This document shows positions 45,138-56,525 of a stretch of DNA of 64,000 nucleotides, one piece after another (position 1 is the first letter of the stretch; the number at the start of each line of letters is the position of its first letter). This DNA is from Rhizomicrobium electricum (lineage in GTDB: Bacteria; Pseudomonadota; Alphaproteobacteria; Micropepsales; Micropepsaceae). The position numbers and the translations under genes were made by a program. The stretch lies in assembly GCF_011762045.1 (NCBI RefSeq), contig NZ_JAASQS010000008.1, positions 186,001 through 250,000 on the forward strand. Reading direction: 5' to 3'. The notes beneath the pieces were generated by a model, which was not told the DNA's origin, did no database searches, and was given only the letters and a program-made list of their open reading frames with translations.

Positions 45138-46298
45138 CTAAGAGGGCAATTGCGGCCGCGCCAGGACCGCCAGCCGGATCAGGAACAGGGCCAAAACCGG
45201 GGCTGCGGCAGGGAGCATCAGGTCGCCCAGGACGAGCATGGTAACCGGCAGCGTCCACACCGCCAGGAGCAATACCCGGTCGCCCCAGGCGGGTAATCGC
45301 GGCCACAGCATGGCGACGAGCCAGCCGAACACCACCATGTCGTAGGCGAAGGCGTAGGGGCTGACGACGACCGAGGCCGTCAGCAGCACCCCGGCCGACA
45401 GCAGCGGGTCGCGCCTTTTGGCGAAGGTCCATATCACCGCGGCGAGCGCCAGCACCGTGAACGGGGTCTGCACCATCCAGGCGGTGGCGTTGGAGGCGCC
45501 CAGCATGCGCGCGTGCATGAAACCGGTCGGCATCATGGAAAGGAAGCCGGTGCCGGTATCGAGCACGCCGCGCTGGACCGGAACCACCAGGCGGAAATAC
45601 TCGCTCCAGATGTCGGCGCCGAAGGCGAGGGCGGTCGCGGCGATCAGAACCACCACCGTGACGGTCGCCGCCGCAAACACGCGCCAGCGTCCCGAGAGCG
45701 CCAGCGCCAGCGGGAACAGCACCACGAGGTGCGGCTTGCACAGCATTACGCCGAGCAGCGCGCCGGCCAGGATCGGCCGCTCGTCGAGGAAGCGGAAAAA
45801 CAGGATCAGGATCGCGGCGGTGAAGAAGCCGGTCTGGCCGCTGTGGAGATTGACCGCAATCGCGGGCGCCGCCGCCACGAACAACAGGAACTTCGCCGAA
45901 CGGTGATGCGTCGCCGATGCGCCGAGATAGGCCGCAAGGCCCGCCAGCGACCACGCCGCCAACGCCGCCATATAAGGCAGAAAACCCAGCGGCCAGATGA
46001 ACAAGAGCAGCGCCGGCGGATAAGACCAGTTGTGCGGCGGCATATGGCCGAGCACGGCCGTCAGCATCTGATTGTGCAGATCGACATTCAGAAGCGCATG
46101 AAGGTTCCCCGCGAGGACGGCGCGCGCGCCCATCCAGGTGTTGACGAAATCGCGGCCGATGACGTGGCCGTACTGATCGCGCGGCGGGTGCGACAGCGCC
46201 AGATAGGTGCCGACATAGAAGATCAGGGCGGCCAGCGCGATCAGCGCCACGACGAGGCCGGTACGGTCGCGCCTGTTCGCAAGCGTGGTTACCGGCAC
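45138..46298 (-). CDS. GT87/DUF2029 family membrane glycosyltransferase
   Basis: This 386-residue protein has about ten membrane helices. Family features: [18 protein letters not shown] after helix 1 (the periplasmic acidic catalytic position), [17 protein letters not shown], and GLLHSGQ-like [22 protein letters not shown] with [13 protein letters not shown]. Such enzymes use polyprenyl-phosphate sugars on the periplasmic side. The start is GTG 46298. It is flanked by fba and efp on the same strand with terminator separation from fba. Confidence 0.9.
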   Translation of the reverse strand: MPVTTLANRRDRTGLVVALIALAALIFYVGTYLALSHPPRDQYGHVIGRDFVNTWMGARAVLAGNLHALLNVDLHNQMLTAVLGHMPPHNWSYPPALLLFIWPLGFLPYMAALAAWSLAGLAAYLGASATHHRSAKFLLFVAAAPAIAVNLHSGQTGFFTAAILILFFRFLDERPILAGALLGVMLCKPHLVVLFPLALALSGRWRVFAAATVTVVVLIAATALAFGADIWSEYFRLVVPVQRGVLDTGTGFLSMMPTGFMHARMLGASNATAWMVQTPFTVLALAAVIWTFAKRRDPLLSAGVLLTASVVVSPYAFAYDMVVFGWLVAMLWPRLPAWGDRVLLLAVWTLPVTMLVLGDLMLPAAAPVLALFLIRLAVLARPQLPS

Positions 46299-46404
46299 TC
46301 TTTCCTCCCCCCGCTATCCTTCCATTTTGCGGTTCGGATGGTACGGCACCGCGGGAAAGGAAAGAAGACTTGCCGGCCCGCCACGGCGAAAGCACGCACC
46401 CAAC

Positions 46405-46436
46405 AAAAAAGGCGCCCCGGAAACCGGAGCGCCTTT
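46405..46436 (-). terminator. Terminator of the fba gene
   Basis: AAAGGCGC (46408-46415) and GCGCCTTT (46429-46436) with inner CCGG/CCGG form a long stem. On the minus strand it is followed by six T (46405-46410 as A). It lies 19 bp after the aldolase stop. Confidence 0.85.
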
Positions 46437-46454
46437 CCAGAGTATCGGACGGCC

Positions 46455-47531
46455 TTACTGGGCGACCGACTTTCCGATCGAGCCGAGGTCCTGCATGCAT
46501 TCTTCCAGGCGGGCGATGATGCCCAGCTCGCCGGCGCGCAGCCACTTGCGCGGATCGTAGAGCTTCTTGTACGGCGTGTGGGTTTCCGGATCGACTTGGT
46601 ACTTGAAGGCCTTCGGATTGGCGTCGACTTCCTTGCCGACTGCTTCGGCGAAGGCGAACTGCATGTCGGTGTCGATGTTCATCTTGAACACGCCGTAGCC
46701 GACCGCTTCCTTGATCAGGTGCTTTTCCGAGCCCGAGCCGCCGTGGAAGACGAGGTCGAGCGGGTTCTTGTTGAGGTCGTGCTTCTTGGCGACCAGATCC
46801 TGCGAGTTCTTGAGGATGATCGGGCGCAGCTTGACGTTGCCCGGCGCATAGACGCCGTGGACGTTGCCGAACGACGCGGCGACCGAGAAGTTGCCGATCG
46901 GCGACAACACTTCATAGGCGCGCAGCACGTCTTCCGGCTGGGTATAGAGCTTGGGATTGCCGACATCGCCTTCTTCGAGTTCGGCGCCGATGCCGTCTTC
47001 CTCGCCGCCGGTGACGCCGAGTTCGATTTCAAGGCTCATGCCGAGCGGGGCCAGGCGCTTCAGGATGCGGGCGCATTCCTTGAGGTTGTCTTCCAGCGGC
47101 TCGCTGGAGAGGTCGACCATGTGCGAGGAGTAGAGCGGCTTGCCGTGCTTCTCGAAATACTTCTCCGAGACGTCGATCAGGCCGTCGACCCACGGCAAGA
47201 GCTTGCGGTTGGCGTGGTCGGTGTGCAGCGCGACGCAGACGCCGTATTCCTCGGCGAGCAGATGGACGTGCTGGGCGATCGAGGTCGAGCCCGCAACGCG
47301 CGCGCGGTGCGCATCGGGAGCGCCTTCGCCGGCGAAGAAGCGGGCGCCGCCGTTCGACATCTGGATGATGACGTCGGACTTGTACTTGGCTGCGCCTTCG
47401 AGCACCGCGTTGAGGACGTTGGTGGAGACCACGTTCACGGCCGGAAGGGCATAACCCCCTTCTTTCGCGGCGGCGATCAGTTGGCGGTATTCCTTGCCGG
47501 TCACGACGCCGGGCTTCAGCTTGACGGTCAT
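46455..47531 (-). CDS. fba: Fructose-bisphosphate aldolase, class II
   Basis: This 358-residue Zn-dependent aldolase is of the long type (FbaA-like). Zinc and active-site segments: LHTDHANRKLLPWVDGLID, EIELGVTGGEEDGIGAE, SFGNVHGVYAPGNVKLRP and LVFHGGSGSEKHLIKEAV. It cleaves fructose-1,6-bisphosphate or acts in reverse in gluconeogenesis. It is last in the minus-strand carbon cluster. Confidence 0.97.
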   Translation of the reverse strand: MTVKLKPGVVTGKEYRQLIAAAKEGGYALPAVNVVSTNVLNAVLEGAAKYKSDVIIQMSNGGARFFAGEGAPDAHRARVAGSTSIAQHVHLLAEEYGVCVALHTDHANRKLLPWVDGLIDVSEKYFEKHGKPLYSSHMVDLSSEPLEDNLKECARILKRLAPLGMSLEIELGVTGGEEDGIGAELEEGDVGNPKLYTQPEDVLRAYEVLSPIGNFSVAASFGNVHGVYAPGNVKLRPIILKNSQDLVAKKHDLNKNPLDLVFHGGSGSEKHLIKEAVGYGVFKMNIDTDMQFAFAEAVGKEVDANPKAFKYQVDPETHTPYKKLYDPRKWLRAGELGIIARLEECMQDLGSIGKSVAQ

Positions 47532-47615
47532 ATCGTCCTCATCATCGTTTCGGGGCTTAAATAGCCGCGTGATTGCGGCAAAACAACGCCAGCGATGTGC
47601 GTCAAAGATAATCAG

Positions 47616-48236
47616 CTAAAACAAAGCATTAAAGGCCCGTACGGCGGCCGCGGGACCGTCCTTGTACGCCCAGATTCCGTTCGAAACGGCCAAAAAATCG
47701 GCACCGGCCGCGACCAGGGGCGGAGCGTTTTCGACTGTAATCCCACCGATCGCCACGCAGGGAACCGTCATCACTTCGGCCCACCACTGCAACACCTCGA
47801 TTTCACACGATGTTTTCGGATCCTTGGTGGTGGTGGGGTAGAAGGCGCCGAAAGCGACGTAATCGGCCCCGGCCTCGCCCGCTTCCATCGCGAGGTGGCG
47901 CGAGTTGTGACAGGTAACACCAACGATGCGGTCTTTGCCGACCAGCCTACGGGCTTCTACGTATGGGGTGTCCTCTTGTCCGACGTGGACACCGTCCGCG
48001 CCGAGCTTGGCCGCCAGATCGGGCCGGTCGTTGAGGATGAACGCGACATCATGGCTTTGGGCGATGGGCATCAGCACATCCGCCGCCCGCGCGATCTCGT
48101 CCTCCGGAACATCCTTGAGGCGAAGCTGCAGGCAGGCGACGTCGCCGGCATCGAGCGCGGCTTTCAGCGTCTCGGCGAACGGCTTGGGGTCCAGCGAGGG
48201 CGGGGTGATGATGTAAAGGCGGCAGGGTGTGGTCAT
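47616..48236 (-). CDS. thiE: Thiamine-phosphate synthase
   Basis: This 206-residue TIM barrel joins the pyrimidine and thiazole parts of thiamine. Conserved: [39 protein letters not shown] and [13 protein letters not shown]. Thiamine pyrophosphate is the cofactor of the transketolase encoded upstream, which gives the location some sense. No TPP riboswitch is visible in the 144-bp gap before it. Confidence 0.94.
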   Translation of the reverse strand: MTTPCRLYIITPPSLDPKPFAETLKAALDAGDVACLQLRLKDVPEDEIARAADVLMPIAQSHDVAFILNDRPDLAAKLGADGVHVGQEDTPYVEARRLVGKDRIVGVTCHNSRHLAMEAGEAGADYVAFGAFYPTTTKDPKTSCEIEVLQWWAEVMTVPCVAIGGITVENAPPLVAAGADFLAVSNGIWAYKDGPAAAVRAFNALF

Positions 48237-48247
48237 GCGTTTCTTTT

Positions 48248-48310
48248 ACCTCCCCCTTGTGGGGAGGTCCAATTTGCGCATTTCAAATCACCTCCCCCTT
48301 GTGGGGAGGT
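48248..48310. repeat. Two copies of a palindromic intergenic repeat
   Basis: ACCTCCCCCTTGTGGGGAGGT occurs at 48248-48268 and again at 48290-48310; each is an 8-bp inverted repeat with a 5-nt loop. A related shorter stem (CCCC-ATAAT-GGGGAGGT) lies near 48362-48378. This is a dispersed repeat type I recall from many alphaproteobacterial genomes. It sits between fbaB and thiE. Confidence 0.75.
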
Positions 48311-48380
48311 CGGAGAGCGAAGCGATCCGGGGTGGGGGACGGTGCAATCACATACTCCGGCCCCCATAATGGGGAGGTGA

Positions 48381-49301
48381 TTAGGACCGATACACGTCCA
48401 CCAAAGCGCCCAGCAGTTTCATCGCGTCATCCTTCGACCGCTGGAAAGAATTGCGGCCGATGATCGAGCCGTTGCCGCCGCCGGCTTTGATCGCCTTGGC
48501 CTGCTCGATGATGCCGGCCTCGTCCGCCTTGGCGCCGCCCGAGAACACCACGATCCGCCGTCCGCCGAGCGCGGCTTTCATGATCAGCTTGATGCGGTCG
48601 GTCAGGGTTGCGATCGGCACATTGCCCTTGTGATACAGCTCCTCGACATCGTGCGCTTCGACAAAACTGGTCGGCAGTTTCACTTTGATGATGTGCGCGC
48701 CGAGCAGAGCCGCCATCTGGGTCGCGTAGGTGGCGATATCGATCGCGGTTTCGCCTTCCTTGGTCAGATCCTCGCCGCGCGGGTAGGACCAGATCACCGT
48801 CGGCAGGCCGACGTCTTTGGCTTCGGCAACGAATTCGCGCGCGGTCTCGAACATGTCGTACGACTTGAGCGAGCCCGGATAGATGGTGAGGCCGACGGCT
48901 GAGCAGCCGAGCCGGAGCGCATCGTGCACCGTTGCGGTCACCGCCTGCGTCTTGGGGCCTTCTTTCGGATAGAGCAGGTTCGCAGAGTTCACTTTCAGGA
49001 TCAGCGGAATGCGTCCGGCGAAGGTCGCTGCGCCCGCTTCCAGCATGCCGAGCGGCGAAGCAAACGCCGACAGGCCCGCGCCGATCGCGAGCTGGAAATG
49101 GTAATGCGGATCGTAGGCCGGCGGATTGGGCACGAAGCAGCGATCGGGGCCGTGCTCGAAGCCCTGATCGACCGGCAGGATCACGAGCTTGCCGGTGCCG
49201 CCAAGTTTGCCGTGGTAGAGCATCCTGGCGAGATTGGTCTTCACGCCCGGATTGTCGCTCTCGTACCAGCTCAGGATTTTCTCGACGGCATCACTCATCA
49301 T
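48381..49301 (-). CDS. fbaB: Fructose-bisphosphate aldolase, class I (DeoC/FbaB type)
   Basis: This is a 306-residue Schiff-base aldolase of the archaeal/DhnA type. Conserved: VILPVDQGFEHGP, LKVNSANLLYP, VGLTIYPGS, IIKVKLPTS (Schiff-base lysine region) and IVVFSGGAKADE followed by GGGNGSIIGRNSFQR, the phosphate-binding loop. It is unrelated to the class II enzyme encoded two genes downstream. It is probably part of the tkt-gap-pgk-fbaB transcript. Confidence 0.95.
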   Translation of the reverse strand: MMSDAVEKILSWYESDNPGVKTNLARMLYHGKLGGTGKLVILPVDQGFEHGPDRCFVPNPPAYDPHYHFQLAIGAGLSAFASPLGMLEAGAATFAGRIPLILKVNSANLLYPKEGPKTQAVTATVHDALRLGCSAVGLTIYPGSLKSYDMFETAREFVAEAKDVGLPTVIWSYPRGEDLTKEGETAIDIATYATQMAALLGAHIIKVKLPTSFVEAHDVEELYHKGNVPIATLTDRIKLIMKAALGGRRIVVFSGGAKADEAGIIEQAKAIKAGGGNGSIIGRNSFQRSKDDAMKLLGALVDVYRS

Positions 49302-49318
49302 CGCACCTCAAAAAGAAA

Positions 49319-49345
49319 GCCCCCGTTCCGGTGGGAACAGGGGCT
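49319..49345 (-). terminator. Terminator of pgk
   Basis: AGCCCC-GTTCC (49319-49329) and GGAAC-A-GGGGCT (49334-49345) form an 11-bp stem with a one-base bulge. On the minus strand it is followed by TTCTTTTT. It lies just upstream of fbaB, so it may partly separate pgk from fbaB. Confidence 0.75.
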
Positions 49346-49393
49346 CACTTTAAGACTCTCGCCCTTCGGTTGCGAAGAGCGAATTCTTGAAAG

Positions 49394-50593
<1,200 letters not shown>

Positions 50594-50723
50594 GGGAAGA
50601 GGTCCTTCTTGAATACGGCGGCCGTCAGGGCCTGCCAAGTGCTACAGGCACACCGTCATGGGCGTGCGGGACGAAAGAAAAAGGCGCGTGAAGCTGATGG
50701 AAGCCTCGCGCGCCCGAAAGGTA

Positions 50724-50743
50724 AGGGGCGCCGGAGCGCCCCT
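50724..50743 (-). terminator. Hairpin after gap
   Basis: GGGGCGC (50725-50731) and GCGCCCC (50736-50742) form a perfect 7-bp stem with a CGGA loop, 11 bp after the gap stop. On the minus strand only a weak T-tract follows, so it may stabilise the upstream message and let some transcription continue into pgk. Confidence 0.55.
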
Positions 50744-50753
50744 CGAATTACAT

Positions 50754-51761
<1,008 letters not shown>

Positions 51762-51813
51762 GTGTACCTCCTAGAATCCCTTCATTTGACAGCGCTGACT
51801 TAAGCTCGAAACA

Positions 51814-53808
51814 TTACTGTTTCAATGCACTTTTTGCCGCCTCGGCCGCATGTTCGGCGGTAATGGCAAAGTGCTTGTAAACTTCTTTGGCCGGACCCGA
51901 GGCGCCGAAGCCCGACATGCCTACGAATTCGCCGTCCCGGCCGATGTAACGATCCCAACCGAACCGCAATCCTGCCTCAATTGCCACTTTTACGGTACCC
52001 GGTCCGAGCACGCTTTCACGGTATGTTGCGCTTTGTTGCTCGAACAGTTCCCAGCACGGCATCGAGACCACGCGGGCCGCGATTCCTTCGGCGGCGAGCA
52101 GGTCGCGCGCCTTGAACGCGACTTCGACTTCCGAGCCGGTTGCCATCAGCGTCACTTTCGCGTTCGGCGCGTCGGCCGCCACGTAACCGCCCTTGGCAGT
52201 CAGATTTTCTTCGGTGTGCTCGGTACGGAACGTCGCCATGTTCTGGCGCGACAGCACGAACACGCTCGGATGGTTCTTGTCGGCCAGCGCCGAGGCCCAG
52301 GCTTCGGCGGTTTCGACGACGTCGGCCGGGCGATAGACGCGAAGGCCCGGAATGGCACGCAGGCTGGCCACGTGTTCCACCGGCTGGTGGGTCGGGCCGT
52401 CTTCGCCGACGCCGATCGAGTCATGGGTGAAGACATAAAGGACGCGGATGCCCATCAGCGCCGACAGGCGGACGGAATGACGGCAGTAATCCGAGAACAC
52501 CAGGAACGTGCCGGCGTACGGAACGATGCCGCCGTGCAGGGCGAGACCGTTGAGGCCCGCCGCCATGGCGTGCTCGCGAATGCCCCAATGGATATAGCGG
52601 CCGGAGAAATCGTCCGGCGTGATGTCCTTGAGGTCCTTGGTCTTGGTGTTGTTCGACGGCGTCAGGTCGGCCGAACCGCCGATGGTCAGGTTCCACGAGC
52701 CGTTGATCGCTTCGAGCGCCATTTCCGACGCCTTGCGAGTGGCGACGGCCGGCTTTTCTTCCGAGGCCTTCTTCTTCACGGCGTTCAGCGCGTCGATGGT
52801 CGCCTGCGGCAGGTCGGCCTTGAGGGCGGCTTCGAACTCGGCCTTCTTCGCCGAGGCGTTGAAGCGGGTGGCCCATTCCTTATGAGCGTCCTTGCCGCGC
52901 GTGCCGATGCTGCGCCATTCCTTGAGGATTTCGTCGGGGACGAAGAAGGGTTCGAGCGACGGCCAGCCGAGATTCTTCTTGGTGGCGAGCACTTCATCCG
53001 GGCCGAGCGGTTCGCCGTGGGCCTTGGAGGTGCCTTCCTTTTTGGGCGAGCCGAAGCCGATCTTGGTGCGGCAGGCGATCATCACCGGCTTGTCGGAATT
53101 CTGGGCCCATTCGAGGGCGGCAGCGACGTCGTCGGCGTTATGGCCATCGGCACGGCGGGTGGCCCAGCCGGCCGCTTCGAAGCGGGCGATCGGATCGGTC
53201 GAATCCGACAGCGAGGTGGCGCCGTCGATGGTGATGTGGTTGTCATCGTAGAGCACGATGAGCTTGTTCAGTTTCAGATGGCCGGCCAGCGTGATGGCTT
53301 CGTGGCTGATGCCTTCCATCAGGTCGCCGTCGCCGCAGAACACATAGGTCTTGTGGTTGACGAGTTCGTCGCCATAGCGGGCCGCCATGATGCGCTCGCC
53401 CATGGCGAAGCCGACGGCATTGGCCAGACCCTGGCCGAGCGGGCCAGTGGTGGTCTCGATGCCCGGCAGCATGCCGTATTCCGGATGGCCGGCGCAGTGG
53501 CTCGTGAGCTTGCGGAAGCCCTTAAGGTCGTCGAGGACGATCTTGGGATAGCCGTTCAGATAGAGCAGCGAATAGAGCAGCATCGAGCCGTGGCCGCCCG
53601 ACAGGATGAAGCGGTCGCGATCCGGCCACTGCGGGTCGGCGGCGTCGAATTTCAGGAACTTCGAGAACAGCACGGTGGCGACATCGGCCATGCCCAGCGG
53701 CAGGCCGGGGTGACCGGAATTGGCGGCCTGGACGCCGTCCATGGCAAGGACGCGGATGGCGTTGGCAAGGAGGCGCGTATGGTCCTGGAAACTGGGAGTG
53801 CTGCTCAT
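51814..53808 (-). CDS. tkt: Transketolase
   Basis: This 664-residue TPP enzyme exchanges two-carbon units in the pentose-phosphate (or Calvin) pathway. The TPP motif GDGDLMEGISHEA, LIVLYDDNHITIDG, GIREHAMAAGLNGLALHGG and THDSIGVGEDGPTHQPVEHVASLRAIPGL are all present. It is first in the minus-strand tkt-gap-pgk-fbaB-thiE-fba series. A LacI-type palindrome lies about 50 bp upstream of its start. Confidence 0.98.
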   Translation of the reverse strand: MSSTPSFQDHTRLLANAIRVLAMDGVQAANSGHPGLPLGMADVATVLFSKFLKFDAADPQWPDRDRFILSGGHGSMLLYSLLYLNGYPKIVLDDLKGFRKLTSHCAGHPEYGMLPGIETTTGPLGQGLANAVGFAMGERIMAARYGDELVNHKTYVFCGDGDLMEGISHEAITLAGHLKLNKLIVLYDDNHITIDGATSLSDSTDPIARFEAAGWATRRADGHNADDVAAALEWAQNSDKPVMIACRTKIGFGSPKKEGTSKAHGEPLGPDEVLATKKNLGWPSLEPFFVPDEILKEWRSIGTRGKDAHKEWATRFNASAKKAEFEAALKADLPQATIDALNAVKKKASEEKPAVATRKASEMALEAINGSWNLTIGGSADLTPSNNTKTKDLKDITPDDFSGRYIHWGIREHAMAAGLNGLALHGGIVPYAGTFLVFSDYCRHSVRLSALMGIRVLYVFTHDSIGVGEDGPTHQPVEHVASLRAIPGLRVYRPADVVETAEAWASALADKNHPSVFVLSRQNMATFRTEHTEENLTAKGGYVAADAPNAKVTLMATGSEVEVAFKARDLLAAEGIAARVVSMPCWELFEQQSATYRESVLGPGTVKVAIEAGLRFGWDRYIGRDGEFVGMSGFGASGPAKEVYKHFAITAEHAAEAAKSALKQ

Positions 53809-54283
53809 CGGGAGTACCTTCTCTGGTCGTCGTTTGGTGCCGTTCGGGCTGTTTATGGTAGCGTTACCGTAGCGGCCATTCTCTGAAATTCAACGTAAAA
53901 CCGTCATGCCCGGTCCCGGATGCGACCGCAACTGCAACCATGCCGCCCCAAAAGGCGGATCGCCGGACTTCCGGCAACAGGCACTGACGGAGAACTTGTC
54001 AGACAAATACCAGTATTGGCCCGAAAGGCAAATCGGCCATTTGCGCGCGCACGACACCGGCGCGGCGCCGGATTTTTACCAAACCGGCCTCGTTCTTCCC
54101 ACAGGAACTATCGGACTCCGCGTTGACCCCCGTTCGACGGCGTGGCTAAGGTCGGTTAAGGCCTTGACCGCGTTAGAGCGCATTCCGGAAAGGTGGGCCG
54201 TTAGCGACAGCGTAAGCCGCCGGTTTTTCCACCCGAAAAGCGCGATAGTTAATGGATTTGGCGTAGCGAACAGAGGAGGCGTC
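53809..54283. other. Non-coding interval between tkt and the DUF4164 gene
   Basis: A 475-bp region. The left end holds the tkt promoter side with a LacI-type palindrome at 53857-53868. The rest shows no convincing gene: the open frame from 53906 that runs into the DUF4164 gene has no protein-like composition or ribosome-binding site. AGAGGAGG at about 54271-54278 belongs to the gene at 54284. Promoters for both directions must lie here. Confidence 0.55.
53857..53868. promoter_or_regulatory. LacI-family-like operator upstream of tkt
   Basis: GGTAGCGTTACC is a 12-bp near-perfect palindrome (one mismatch) with the central CpG characteristic of LacI-family operators. It starts 49 bp upstream of the tkt start codon. 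A sugar-responsive repressor or activator of the carbon cluster could bind here; this is inference from the motif. Confidence 0.4.
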
Positions 54284-54547
54284 ATGAGCAGATTGGAATT
54301 GGCCGCGGAGCGGCTGGCCAAGGCTCTGGCCGCGCTGGAAGAAGCGGCGGAACCGCTGGTCAAGGCGCGCGAATCCGCCGCGGCCGCCGAGGCCCGGATC
54401 GCCCATCTCGACTCGGAACGCGACGAACTGGTGGCGCGTGTTGCCGCTCTCGAAGAGGATGCCCGCTCTCTCACCGGTCTGACCGAGGAAGTGGAAGGCC
54501 GGCTCGACGGCGCCATCGCCGAAATCCGTGCCGCGCTCGGGAGATAG
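54284..54547 (+). CDS. DUF4164 family coiled-coil protein
   Basis: This 87-residue protein is almost entirely heptad-like: LELAAERLAKALAALEEAAEPLV, then SERDELVARVAALEEDARSL and EEVEGRLDGAIAEIRAALG. It matches the small coiled-coil proteins (DUF4164) that precede zapA in alphaproteobacteria. AGAGGAGG lies 6 nt before ATG 54284. A role in the division apparatus with ZapA is suggested by context only. Confidence 0.88.
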   Translation: MSRLELAAERLAKALAALEEAAEPLVKARESAAAAEARIAHLDSERDELVARVAALEEDARSLTGLTEEVEGRLDGAIAEIRAALGR

Positions 54548-54664
54548 CTTTGGATGGCGGGGCTTCCTGGCCGACATCCTGGAAGCGCTTCGGACTCAAA
54601 CTTGTCACTTCCGGCTGACACCGGCCGCTTGGAACGCTGATTTCGCTTCGATTCGGAGGTTTGC

Positions 54665-55024
54665 ATGCCCCTCGTCAATGTGATGGTGAACGGACGGGCC
54701 TACACGATCGCCTGCGATGAAGGCGAAGAAGACCATCTGAAGGCGCTGGCGAGCGAAGTCGATTCCAAGGTCAGCGAGCTGCTCGGGTCGGTCGGCCAGG
54801 TCGGCGATCAGCGTCTGATCCTGATGGCCGCGCTCCTGCTCGCCGACGAACTGCACGTCGCCACCGCCCATCTCGAAACGGCCAAACAGGAACTCGCCGC
54901 CGCCAAGGCGGCGCAGGTCGAAGCCAGCGACCGGATGGAACACTCCGAAAGCATCGCCGCCGACGTGCTGGAGAACGCCGTCAAACGCATCGAAGACATC
55001 GCCGCGAAGCTGAAGGCGGCATAG
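54665..55024 (+). CDS. zapA: Cell division protein ZapA
   Basis: This 119-residue FtsZ-ring stabiliser has the N-terminal NVMVNGRAYTIACDEGEEDHLKALASEVDSKVSEL, then QRLILMAALLLADELH, then a long C-terminal coiled coil that forms the antiparallel tetramer. ATG 54665 is preceded by CGGAGG. In related bacteria ssrS (6S RNA) and the 5-formyl-THF cyclo-ligase gene follow directly; here about 3 kb intervenes. Confidence 0.95.
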   Translation: MPLVNVMVNGRAYTIACDEGEEDHLKALASEVDSKVSELLGSVGQVGDQRLILMAALLLADELHVATAHLETAKQELAAAKAAQVEASDRMEHSESIAADVLENAVKRIEDIAAKLKAA

Positions 55025-55058
55025 GCATCACGTCCGAACGCCTATTTTGCCTGGCCGC

Positions 55059-55469
55059 TTAGTCGGGAATGAACCGCAGGTGGCCAATGATCCCCGCGCG
55101 GCCGCCATCGTTCGGATGATTGACGCCATCGACCACGGGAACGTCCGGAAAATCGAACGGGCTCACGCCGGCCAGGCACGCGACATTGACCCCGTATTGG
55201 GTCGGATCGGAGCGGCGGCGGTGGTGGGTATAGATGCCGCATTTTGAGCAAAAATAGTGTTCCGCCACGCCGGTGTTGAAGCGATAGAGCGTCAACGCCT
55301 CGGCGCCCGCGGTCACGACAAGGTCGTCGACCCGCGCCGAAACGGCAACGGCGCCGCGCATTCGGCAATACGAGCAGGTGCAGCGGCGTATGGACATGAA
55401 CCCGTCGAGCAGCTTGACGGTGAAGCGCACTTGTCCGCAATGGCAGGCGCCGTCCAGGGTTTCGCTCAT
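55059..55469 (-). CDS. GFA-family (glutathione-dependent formaldehyde-activating) protein
   Basis: This 136-residue zinc protein has the family ligands: GACHCGQVRF, RRCTCSYCRMRGA and HYFCSKCGIYTHHRRRSDP. Family members bind glutathione and aid formaldehyde detoxification, but many have other or unknown roles. It is convergent with zapA. Confidence 0.93.
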   Translation of the reverse strand: MSETLDGACHCGQVRFTVKLLDGFMSIRRCTCSYCRMRGAVAVSARVDDLVVTAGAEALTLYRFNTGVAEHYFCSKCGIYTHHRRRSDPTQYGVNVACLAGVSPFDFPDVPVVDGVNHPNDGGRAGIIGHLRFIPD

Positions 55470-55698
55470 GGTTCGTGTCCTGTGCGCTTCTCGCCGGCCG
55501 GTGCCGGTTTTGAGGTTGATCCTTGTTCATACGCCGCCGAAGGCGCCATGTTCCAAAAGCGGTATCGGAACCGATTGGGGCAGGGCTATCGCGTCCGCTG
55601 CTACTCCTTCGGTGTCATCGCCAGCGACTGCGGGCGACCCAGGTCGCGTTGCTCCGCATTGGCCGCGAAAACAAAATCTTGTGGCGCGGAAGAGATCG

Positions 55699-56430
55699 CT
55701 ATGGAATGGCTTTGTCGCGAAGTCTCGCCAACAGGTGGTCGGCCAACGCCTCGATCCTGTTCCGATCCGCACGGGCTTTGTCCACCGTCTGGATGCCGTT
55801 GAGATTGGCGGTCCCGGATTGGCAATAGCCGGGCAACGCCGCGAGTATTTCAGACTGCATGCCGGGATTGGTGTCGTCCCTTGGGGCAAACGTGCTTCCT
55901 GCCAGGCTCTTGTCGTTGAGTGCCACCCAGAAATAGTCTGTGCTGCCATCCAACACGACCCAATCGCTATCCATTGGGCGCACATCGCGCAGCATTCTGG
56001 TCCAGATTTCGATCAGCTTCTCGGCGATGTTGCGGTGCAGCCCGATCGTGCAGCGGCGCCCCCACGTTTTTTCCGGCGCCTTTCGTCCGGACGCGCGCGA
56101 CCCTGCTGTTTCCATGCCTTTTTGTTCGCGTTGAAACATCTGAGCAACGGAGGATCGTTCGATGGCGATCAGAATGTACCGGCCGGAACGCTCTTCAAGT
56201 GCAACCGCGAAATCGGAGTGTGCGGCGCCGGGCACCCGGAACCCGCGCAGGCGAATGGTCGGCTGATAAAGTTCGGGATATTCGGATTTGCGCCAGAAAA
56301 TTTTGGCGTTGCCATCCCACGGCTCCAGAGCGGTCGGGGCGCGAACTTCCAGACCGGATGGAACACCGGCCGCAGTCAAAGGCGTGGCAAAAATTGCAGC
56401 GGCAACGATAAGTCGTGTGAATCTGTTCAT
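55699..56430 (-). CDS. Exported protein of unknown function
   Basis: This 243-residue protein has a signal peptide (MNRFTRLIVAAAIFATPLTAAG). The mature part contains SDFAVALEERSGRYILIAIERSSVAQMF, then WGRRCTIGLHRNIAEKLIEIWTRMLRDVRPM and SDWVVLDGSTDYFWVALND, suggesting a mixed alpha/beta periplasmic domain. I do not recognise a family. The GAGGGGGC before ATG 56430 fixes the start. It forms part of the block inserted between zapA and the 5-FCL gene. Confidence 0.7.
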   Translation of the reverse strand: MNRFTRLIVAAAIFATPLTAAGVPSGLEVRAPTALEPWDGNAKIFWRKSEYPELYQPTIRLRGFRVPGAAHSDFAVALEERSGRYILIAIERSSVAQMFQREQKGMETAGSRASGRKAPEKTWGRRCTIGLHRNIAEKLIEIWTRMLRDVRPMDSDWVVLDGSTDYFWVALNDKSLAGSTFAPRDDTNPGMQSEILAALPGYCQSGTANLNGIQTVDKARADRNRIEALADHLLARLRDKAIP

Positions 56431-56525
56431 GTTGCCCCCTCGCGAAAATATGCGCGCTAGCGCAGCGCTGAGCAAGATCGCTTTGCGACAGTTTCTGCGG
56501 TGGCGTAAGGCATGTATACCAACAT

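Noticed and set aside
48248..48310. CRISPR-like pair of repeats
   Set aside because: There are only two full copies, each is internally palindromic, no cas genes are near, and the pattern fits dispersed intergenic repeats.
48237..48380. TPP riboswitch in front of thiE
   Set aside because: The gap contains only the GC palindromes. The conserved CUGAGA core of the TPP aptamer is not visible.
53906..54283. N-terminal extension of the DUF4164 gene
   Set aside because: The composition is not protein-like, and a clear AGAGGAGG plus ATG 54284 give the usual length.
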